Positions 48,131 through 52,300 of a DNA stretch of 52,300 nt are shown piece by piece. A program made the translations under genes and the position numbers. The first letter of the stretch is position 1. Each line of letters opens with the position of its first letter. Under the pieces are notes generated by a model, which saw nothing but the letters and a program-made list of their open reading frames with translations, was not told the origin of the DNA and made no database searches. The stretch is from a virus. The stretch covers positions 1-52,300 of IMG/VR virus record IMGVR_UViG_3300014501_000025. One strand, given 5' to 3'.

Positions 48131-48774
48131 GTGTCCGTCTTCTCGTGGCCGTGGGCGTCCAGGCCCGCGAGCGCCCGGGCGCGGCCGACGGTGCGCGGCG
48201 AACCGGCGATATCACTGCCGAGCTTATCGACGACGGCCTGGTTGCTCAGCCCACGATTGGAGACGTGGCAGATCAGCCGGTCCTTCTCGATGCCGAGCAT
48301 CTGACCGGTACTCGCGACGGTGCCGAGGCCTTCCGCTTCGTCAAGCAGATCGTGGACCCGCTCGAGGCGCGACCTGATCACAGCCCAGTGCTCACGCCAT
48401 CGCGGATCGTCGTCGAGCAGCTGCTGGGTTGGCGGGCCGGCTGGGTCGCTGCCGCCGCGGCCGCGTTCGGTGCTGCCCGCCGACACGGTGCTGATCGTGA
48501 CCTCACGCTCGAGGGCTTCGCGGTGGAGATTGAGCAGATCGGCGCTCGAGCGGTGCTGCCGCCGCTCGGCCGACAGTTCGCGTTGAACGCCGGCGAACTT
48601 CTCTTCGCGCTTACGGGCCCGGCGTTCTTCCCAATCAAGCGGGACGCGCTCGACCTCGCGCTCGGGGTCCAGCCCGGCCGGCGACCGGCCCGGTTTGCAG
48701 ATGCTGTCGTGGTCGGCTGGCTTGCCGCACTGGCAGAGCCGCACATGGCGGATCTTGAGGTCGTCGTCGGTCAA
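48127..48774 (-). CDS. 215-residue HTH-like phage protein
   Basis: The start is a TTG that overlaps the previous stop (TTGA). It has LCQCGKPADHDSICKPGRSP near the N-terminus with three Cys and a His, possibly zinc-binding. A long helical segment (DWEERRARKREEKFAGVQRE) leads to a C-terminal HTH-like part (DRLICHVSNRGLSNQAVVDK, then AGSPRTVGRARALAGL). It is probably a DNA-binding regulator. The similar end of the downstream gene suggests duplication. Confidence 0.55.
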   Translation of the reverse strand: MTDDDLKIRHVRLCQCGKPADHDSICKPGRSPAGLDPEREVERVPLDWEERRARKREEKFAGVQRELSAERRQHRSSADLLNLHREALEREVTISTVSAGSTERGRGGSDPAGPPTQQLLDDDPRWREHWAVIRSRLERVHDLLDEAEGLGTVASTGQMLGIEKDRLICHVSNRGLSNQAVVDKLGSDIAGSPRTVGRARALAGLDAHGHEKTDT

Positions 48775-49190
48775 TCGGCCCGGTCCTCCCGCAGCACGAA
48801 TCCGATCCCCTGGACCGTGTGGAGCACTGCGGGCTCGCCGAGTTTGCGTCGGAGCCCCCCCATCAGGACGCCGAGGGCATTCGATGTGGATTGCAGGTCG
48901 TAGCCCCAGACCGCCTCGTAGATCTGGCCGCGAGAGAGGACCTGCCGTGGATGGTCCATAAACACCGCCAGTAGATCGAACTCAAGACGCGTCAGACGGA
49001 CCGGCTTCCCGGCACGCTGCACGAGCCGCGCGACCGGGTCGATCGCGATGTCACCGAAGGTGCGCGCCGGGAGTCCGTGACTGACGAGCGGTGCGAGCAG
49101 TTCGACCACAACAGAGACCGCGTCGGGTGACTCGAACCCCTGGCAGGCCTCGTAGGCCTTGTCCACCGCGTACTGCAGTCGGTCGATCAC
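48771..49190 (-). CDS. OmpR/PhoB-type winged-helix protein without receiver
   Basis: The GTG start gives 139 residues. From about residue 43 the sequence is a winged helix of PhoB type: ARTFGDIAIDPVARLVQRAG, KPVRLTRLEFDLLAVFMDHP, RQVLSRGQIYEAVWGYDLQS, then GVLMGGLRRKLGEPAVLHTV and QGIGFVLR. No phosphate-receiver domain is present, so it is not a standard response regulator. Phage-borne proteins of this sort probably act as transcription activators or repressors. Confidence 0.8.
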   Translation of the reverse strand: MIDRLQYAVDKAYEACQGFESPDAVSVVVELLAPLVSHGLPARTFGDIAIDPVARLVQRAGKPVRLTRLEFDLLAVFMDHPRQVLSRGQIYEAVWGYDLQSTSNALGVLMGGLRRKLGEPAVLHTVQGIGFVLREDRAD

Positions 49191-49194
49191 GACG

Positions 49195-49371
49195 CTACGC
49201 TGCCCGCTTCAACCCGCCGCGGACCGACTGCACCTCGCGGACCATCGCCGGCAAGATCGCCTCGATATGCCGCAGCCCATTCTCCAACTGGGCGAGACGC
49301 TGATCGAGATCGAAAGACGACTCCGCGACAGGAGCACCAGCAAGATCGGCTATGTGCGAAAGGTCGGCCAT
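49195..49371 (-). CDS. 58-residue helical protein
   Basis: The ATG at 49371 is chosen because a GGGAGAGAG stretch precedes it. A GTG at 49413 is possible but lies in a hairpin. The peptide is helical (DLSHIADLAGAPVAESSFDL, DQRLAQLENGLRHIEAILPA) with a basic end (EVQSVRGGLKRAA). It could be a small antirepressor-like or regulatory coiled coil. It lies in the leftward regulatory block. Confidence 0.45.
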   Translation of the reverse strand: MADLSHIADLAGAPVAESSFDLDQRLAQLENGLRHIEAILPAMVREVQSVRGGLKRAA

Positions 49372-49395
49372 GGCGGGTGGTCTCTCTCCCAGGTC

Positions 49396-49411
49396 GCAAC
49401 CGAAAGGTTGC
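49396..49411. promoter_or_regulatory. GCAACC-GAAA-GGTTGC hairpin before a short gene
   Basis: A 6-bp perfect stem with a GAAA tetraloop lies in the gap between the GIY-YIG gene stop and the ATG at 49371. It could be an operator or an RNA hairpin. It is not followed by a U-run. Confidence 0.4.
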
Positions 49412-49444
49412 ACGCCACCCAGAGGATAGTGGTCGGTCGGACGA

Positions 49445-49858
49445 TCACGTCAGAAAGACGCCGCGGAGGGGTTCCCAGCTGGTCTCCAGCGAGCAGAGCT
49501 GCTCGTCGGTGAGTTGATCCACCTCCGTCAGAATGCATTGCGAGAACCATTCACCGTGGCGACGAGAAGTCGAGAAGCGGCGATGAAGACTGCGCTCGAC
49601 CGGCAGCGGCCAGTCGCAGGGCACGAACCGGTGTAGATCAAGCGGAACCGGCGAGCTTCCCCGCAGGCTCACCAAGCGCGATTCCAAGCCAGCGGTCCAG
49701 CTCGGCTTGACGATCCCGATCTTCACGAGGTCTGCGCCAGTGACAAAGTAGACGCCACCTCGCGACTGCACGCGCGGTGTCCGGCCCATCTCGTGCTCGC
49801 GGGCGCTGCGCCGAGCGATCTCGTCCGTCGCCCGCTGAGTGCGGGGCTTAGCCCTCAT
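49445..49858 (-). CDS. GIY-YIG nuclease-like protein (T5orf172 type)
   Basis: A 137-residue protein. A charged N-terminus (MRAKPRTQRATDEIARRSAR) leads to the GIY-YIG core: GGVYFVTGADLVKIGIVKPS (about 34-53, strand with the VYF..VKIG motif), SRLVSLRGSSPVPLDLHRFV, and RSLHRRFSTSRRHGEWFSQC (about 89-108, with the GEWF motif). These features fit the T5orf172 or Mug113-like subgroup of GIY-YIG nucleases. Its target is not known. It lies directly next to the broken integrase. Confidence 0.75.
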   Translation of the reverse strand: MRAKPRTQRATDEIARRSAREHEMGRTPRVQSRGGVYFVTGADLVKIGIVKPSWTAGLESRLVSLRGSSPVPLDLHRFVPCDWPLPVERSLHRRFSTSRRHGEWFSQCILTEVDQLTDEQLCSLETSWEPLRGVFLT

Positions 49859-49870
49859 GCGTCGTCGCCG

Positions 49871-50199
49871 TCAGCTAGCACGACGCGCCCTGACTCTCTC
49901 GCGCAGCACCGCAGCATTGACGTGCGTGTAGATCTCGGTCGTGCGGACATCCGAGTGCTCCGTCACACCTACGCGACCCAGCCTTCTGCGCTGACCGGCT
50001 GACCCATCTCCCAGACGTACTGGCGCCACACCATGCGCCCGGTCAGGGTGCAGAACAGCAGCGGCGTGTGGGTCTTGCGCGCGTAGGTGCGACGCACGTC
50101 GCGCCAGCGGCCGATCCACTGCAGCGTTTCGGGTTCGAGGTCGAGCACCGCGACGGTCTTGCGGCCGGCGTCGGTGCCCGCGAGCCTGTGACCGCCCTT
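49871..50199 (-). pseudogene. int: Broken tyrosine integrase with locally inverted box II segment
   Basis: On the minus strand, 50199-49972 reads KGGHRLAGTDAGRKTVAVLD, then LEPETLQWIGRWRDVRRTYA and LLFCTLTGRMVWRQYVWEM, typical of a tyrosine recombinase middle part, and stops at 49969. The C-terminal end HSDVRTTEIYTHVN (with the nucleophile Tyr) lies at 49871-49957 in another frame. The expected LRHTYAT box is missing from the minus strand but is read on the plus strand at 49958-49978 (VLRHTYATQ). So a short internal piece is inverted and neighbouring sequence is lost. The gene cannot make an active integrase. Confidence 0.8.
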
Positions 50200-50232
50200 C
50201 TACGGGGGTTCGCGGACAGTGTCATGTGTATT

Positions 50233-50312
50233 GCTAGACCCTCGGTACGGAGTGTCTAGCGATACGGGGGGAGGGTGAGGGAAGAGGCAGAATGACTGTA
50301 GAACTGTCTAGC
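50233..50312. repeat. Three GTCTAGC-type repeats in the int-proximal gap
   Basis: GCTAGAC at 50233-50239 is an inverted copy of GTCTAGC at 50254-50260, and GTCTAGC recurs at 50306-50312. The direct pair share the wider context TGTCTAGCG. The stretch 50226-50355 has no gene. Repeats here may be arm-type sites of the integrase or sites for a regulator. Confidence 0.5.
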
Positions 50313-50355
50313 GTATTCACTACTCATCCCGGCACCCCGAGCACCAGCAGCGGGC

Positions 50356-50862
50356 TCACGGCAGCGCCCGGTAGCGAACATCGGCGACCCCGTCGAAGCC
50401 GATCGCTCCGGCCGTGGCCTGCGCCAGATCGAACGAGCGGCCCGGGACATATGGGCCGTGGTCGTCCGCTGTCGCCACGACGCACCGCGCGTAGCAGAAC
50501 TCGACGCGGGCGCCGAACGGGAGGCAAGGTCCGCCGCCGGTGCCGCACGTGGCGAATCCGTCCGCGGCATGCCAGCCTGACGCCGTAGTCCCTGCGTCTG
50601 AATACCAGCTGACGACCGCTGTGAGGAACGGATGCGTCCGGTCCCATGCCTGCCCACGCAAGTACCGCATTCGCCACAGGATCGCTACCGATCTTGCCGG
50701 AGGGCCGTGGGCTTGGCAGCGTTCCAGCGTCCACATCCTGGGTTTGAACCTCGCCGGGATACGACCATCGACGGCGTGCTCGCGGGTCCACCGCTCGTAG
50801 CCGCCGACCGTGGAGCGGATGGCGCACGGGCGATGCGCCGGGATGGCAGCGAGGGCGATCAT
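50356..50862 (-). CDS. RlpA-like double-psi beta-barrel protein
   Basis: A 168-residue protein. The C-terminal half (about 80-168) follows the RlpA/DPBB layout: FLTAVVSWYSDAGTTASGWH, GGPCLPFGARVEFCYARCV, and ATADDHGPYVPGRSFDLAQA (with the acidic ADDHGPY and RSFDL parts), then TAGAIGFDGVADVRYRAL. RlpA-type proteins can act on the glycan strands of the wall. The N-terminal half carries GGYERWTREHAVDGRIPARF. There is no obvious signal peptide, so export is not shown. It is coupled to the upstream gene by ATGA. Confidence 0.75.
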   Translation of the reverse strand: MIALAAIPAHRPCAIRSTVGGYERWTREHAVDGRIPARFKPRMWTLERCQAHGPPARSVAILWRMRYLRGQAWDRTHPFLTAVVSWYSDAGTTASGWHAADGFATCGTGGGPCLPFGARVEFCYARCVVATADDHGPYVPGRSFDLAQATAGAIGFDGVADVRYRALP

Positions 50863-51119
50863 GCGTCGTCGTCGTCCTCATCGTCGTCGGGTCGCAGCGT
50901 GAAGCGCCGAATCCATTCGAGCAGGCCCAGTGCGTTCCACGTCGTGCGACCGGCGGGCCCGTGAAGATGACCTGCCGTCGGCTGGCCGTCCGCCATGACG
51001 GTCTCATATGCCAAGACCCAGCCAGTGAGTAGCTGTTCGTCGCTGACGATCCCGGTCTCGCGCAACGCGGCATCGACAACCTCGTGAATATGCGCCTGCT
51101 GCTCGCGGTCGCTCAGCAT
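50859..51119 (-). CDS. 86-residue acidic-tailed phage protein
   Basis: The start is the ATG at 51119. The sequence holds MLSDREQQAHIHEVVDAALR, TGWVLAYETVMADGQPTAGH and WNALGLLEWIRRFTLRPDDD, and ends in a run of Asp and Glu (DDDEDDDDA). Proteins with such a layout (WVLxxE and WxxxGLLE) are common small actinophage proteins of unknown function. The stop overlaps the RlpA-like gene start (ATGA). Confidence 0.6.
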   Translation of the reverse strand: MLSDREQQAHIHEVVDAALRETGIVSDEQLLTGWVLAYETVMADGQPTAGHLHGPAGRTTWNALGLLEWIRRFTLRPDDDEDDDDA

Positions 51120-51196
51120 CGGCCGCCGCCGATCGTGAACCGGGTGGCGCACGGACGGGCATGGTGGGCCTGGGCTGTGAACGCGACCATCATCAT
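51113..51196 (-). CDS. 27-residue ORF that duplicates the start of the next gene
   Basis: The ATG overlaps the previous stop (ATGA), and the peptide MMMVAFTAQAHHARPCATRF resembles VIAFTAQTHHARPCG of the upstream gene. It is likely the relic of a small tandem duplication. Translation is possible but not shown. Confidence 0.3.
   Translation of the reverse strand: MMMVAFTAQAHHARPCATRFTIGGGRC
51149..51190. repeat. Direct repeat shared with 51474-51513
   Basis: About 40 bases (gcacggacgggcatggtgg, then ctgggctgtgaacgcga) recur near 51474-51513 with about two or three mismatches, spaced about 325 bases. They correspond to the 5' coding part of the gene 51193-51513 and its relic. Confidence 0.75.
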
Positions 51197-51513
51197 TGCT
51201 CGCCTCCGTCGAAGACGTGGAAGACCAGTAGGCCGCCACCCTTGTCCAGCTTGAACGTGCCGACGTACTCAGATTCCTCGGCCGCTGGCGGCAACGGGAC
51301 ACCTGTTGGCTGAGCGAAGACCTTCCGCGACACCTTCGGCGCGGCGGCGTCGACGAGTGCCCAGACGTACGCTGTGCCTTCGGGTGCGCCGACGTGCAGC
51401 AGTTCGGCGCCCTGCTCGATGTCAATGAAGATCGACCAGGAGCGCAGCTCGTACTTGTAGACAACGAGGCCGCACGGACGGGCATGGTGGGTCTGGGCTG
51501 TGAACGCGATCAC
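51193..51513 (-). CDS. DUF7352-like actinophage protein
   Basis: The GTG start overlaps the previous stop (GTGA), giving 106 residues. Features are LVVYKYELRSWSIFIDIEQG, AELLHVGAPEGTAYVWALVD, AAAPKVSRKVFAQPTGVPLP, and EYVGTFKLDKGGGLLVFHVF. The order K-Y-E-L, L-H-V-G, W-A-L-V-D, then Y-V-G-T and F-H-x-F is typical of the DUF7352 family that is widespread in actinobacterial phages. It is probably a small beta protein with unknown role. Confidence 0.7.
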   Translation of the reverse strand: MIAFTAQTHHARPCGLVVYKYELRSWSIFIDIEQGAELLHVGAPEGTAYVWALVDAAAPKVSRKVFAQPTGVPLPPAAEESEYVGTFKLDKGGGLLVFHVFDGGEQ

Positions 51514-52040
51514 GCAAGCTCCAGCTGTCCGGGGATCGCGGACAAGCGGTCGACGGAGATGGTTGGACGCGGCGCTAGGGCGGGTGACCACGCTGCTGCC
51601 CGGATCTCCCAGCGGATGCGATCGCTCAACTCGTACTTCGCGGCGTCACGCGGGCGGCTCTTGCAGTACCACTCGCGGCCCTTCGTCCAGCCCTCAGCAG
51701 CCCAGCCGGCGGCACGAACACTGGCGCCCGACTCGCTGTCCTTCGTGTAGGTGATGCCGCGCAAGTAGCCGAAGTCCTTGATGAGCCGCCAGCACGCGCC
51801 GTAGAGGAACGAGCAGGCGTTGGGATGGCCGATCGTGCAGACGCGCGTGACCTCGAGCGTCCATCCGTCGACGTTGCCGCGCGCCTTCGGGTGCTCCACG
51901 ATCGCCACGCCGACGAATTCGTCATCGGCCAGAGCACCGAGAGAGAACTTGTGCTGCAACACGGGCTCGCTGTGCCGATGATGACGCTCGACGTAGGCGT
52001 TCGCCTCATCCTTGTCGATCTGGACGACCGAAAGGCTCAT
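51510..52040 (-). CDS. XF1762-like (GNAT-like) phage protein
   Basis: The start is the ATG at 52040, giving 176 residues. The opening LSVVQIDKDEANAYVERHHR and HSEPVLQHKFSLGALADDEF match XF1762 proteins. VGVAIVEHPKARGNVDGWTL, EVTRVCTIGHPNACSFLYGA and GITYTKDSESGASVRAAGWA follow. The shape is like an acetyltransferase. It is common in phages and may modify a small molecule or protein. The stop is coupled to the next gene. Confidence 0.75.
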   Translation of the reverse strand: MSLSVVQIDKDEANAYVERHHRHSEPVLQHKFSLGALADDEFVGVAIVEHPKARGNVDGWTLEVTRVCTIGHPNACSFLYGACWRLIKDFGYLRGITYTKDSESGASVRAAGWAAEGWTKGREWYCKSRPRDAAKYELSDRIRWEIRAAAWSPALAPRPTISVDRLSAIPGQLELA

Positions 52041-52162
52041 CGCGAGCACCCGTGCCCGATGACGTAGCCCTGAACGAGCCAGCCAAGCAGGACGATCGCT
52101 CCGACCGCGCCGACACTCCCGGCGACCGACCACGCCAGCACCTTGAGCCGCCATCTATCCAT
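52037..52162 (-). CDS. 41-residue membrane protein
   Basis: The ATG at 52162 gives MDRWRLKVLAWSVAGSVGAV, then GAIVLLGWLVQGYVIGHGCS. It has a basic start and one hydrophobic helix. The stop overlaps the next ATG (ATGA). It is the first gene of the leftward early block, so the promoter lies in the short stretch 52163-52259. Confidence 0.55.
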   Translation of the reverse strand: MDRWRLKVLAWSVAGSVGAVGAIVLLGWLVQGYVIGHGCSR

Positions 52163-52259
52163 CAGGATTCCGTTCCTCGATGCGACCACCGATGCGACCA
52201 CGAGCCTGCAGCGGTGTGCATCGGCTCGCTGCAATCATGTCGTCCGGGAGTCAGTTCAC

Positions 52260-52300
52260 GGCGGGAACAAAGCGCGGGTTCAATTCCCGCCGTCTCCACT
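52260..52300 (+). other. Attachment-site half: 3' end of a tmRNA/tRNA gene
   Basis: Bases 52274-52278 (GCGGG) and 52286-52290 (CCCGC) form a perfect T-stem with the loop TTCAATT. They are followed by the 7-base acceptor strand CGTCTCC and A52298. No D-arm or anticodon part lies upstream. The order is that of a tmRNA 3' end (GGTTCAATTCCC, Ala-type A73), though a tRNA is not ruled out. GGCGGGAA (52260-52267) is inverted to TTCCCGCC (52284-52291), which may serve integrase binding. This is the expected remnant at one end of an element integrated in ssrA. Confidence 0.7.

Noticed and set aside
47710-48903. Plus-strand open frame of 397 codons across the regulatory block
   Set aside because: It covers several minus-strand genes that are coupled by NTGA overlaps and carry clear HTH motifs. 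The plus-strand product has no recognisable fold.
49793-50002. Plus-strand frame containing VLRHTYATQ as a separate integrase gene
   Set aside because: Only the short box II segment resembles integrase, and the rest of the frame is the antisense of the GIY-YIG and integrase ends. It is better explained as an inverted fragment of the minus-strand integrase.
1-52300. CRISPR arrays, complete tRNA genes and insertion sequences
   Set aside because: No regularly spaced repeats, no full cloverleaf and no transposase were seen. Only a 3' tmRNA/tRNA fragment is present at the right edge.

Overview
The window is a GC-rich, densely packed siphophage-type prophage, or a phage genome captured in an actinobacterial context. 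The actinobacterial assignment is an inference. It rests on base composition, frequent GTG and TTG starts, small actinophage-type proteins (an FmdB-like zinc ribbon, an XF1762-like protein, a protein of the WALVDP type), and a tail gene set typical of phages of high-GC Gram-positives. The genus cannot be read from the sequence. The right edge (about 52260-52300) carries a perfect T-arm plus acceptor 3' strand of a tmRNA or tRNA gene with no matching 5' half. It looks like one half of an attachment site, probably at ssrA. About 2 kb inside it lies a broken tyrosine integrase.

Layout. (1) 1-600: a fold-back (inverted plus direct) repeat at the extreme left and an XRE-like regulator on the plus strand. 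(2) 588-1450: a region without a supported gene, a lipoprotein on the plus strand, and a terminator that serves the leftward operon. (3) 44948 down to 1562: one long leftward structural and lysis operon. In transcription order it holds the large terminase, small accessory and membrane proteins, portal, a Mu F-like head protein, small overlapping genes, head protease with nested scaffold, decoration protein, major capsid protein, a YadA-head-like fiber, a secreted GH26-like glycosidase, head-tail connector, four glycosyltransferases and a methyltransferase, head-tail stopper, neck protein and tail terminator, tail tube, tail-assembly chaperone with a -1 frameshift, a 2059-residue tape measure, two large distal tail proteins, a lipoprotein GH25 lysin, and papain-like and holin-like proteins. 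Two HNH endonuclease genes sit on the opposite strand inside this operon, each convergent with a structural gene. (4) 45012-46098: a short rightward cassette (DUF3560-like protein, membrane protein, small HTH protein). It lies between the two terminase genes and is driven by a promoter overlapped by a perfect 10-4-10 palindrome. (5) 52162 down to 46095: a leftward early or regulatory block with several HTH proteins (LuxR-type, OmpR-type without receiver, others), a GIY-YIG protein, an RlpA-like double-psi barrel protein, an XF1762-like protein and a small-terminase-like protein.

How it works together: head and tail morphogenesis genes are in canonical order. Surface functions (fiber, GH26-like enzyme, glycosyltransferases, methyltransferase, PA14-bearing tail protein) are inserted at the capsid-to-neck boundary and at the tail tip. 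Translation is heavily coupled: most minus-strand genes start at an NTGA or TGATG overlap with the previous stop, and several share a frame with the gene upstream. The integrase is dead and locally rearranged, and the left end shows a fold-back. The element is therefore either a defective prophage or an assembly with amplification or assembly chimeras. Both possibilities are kept open.
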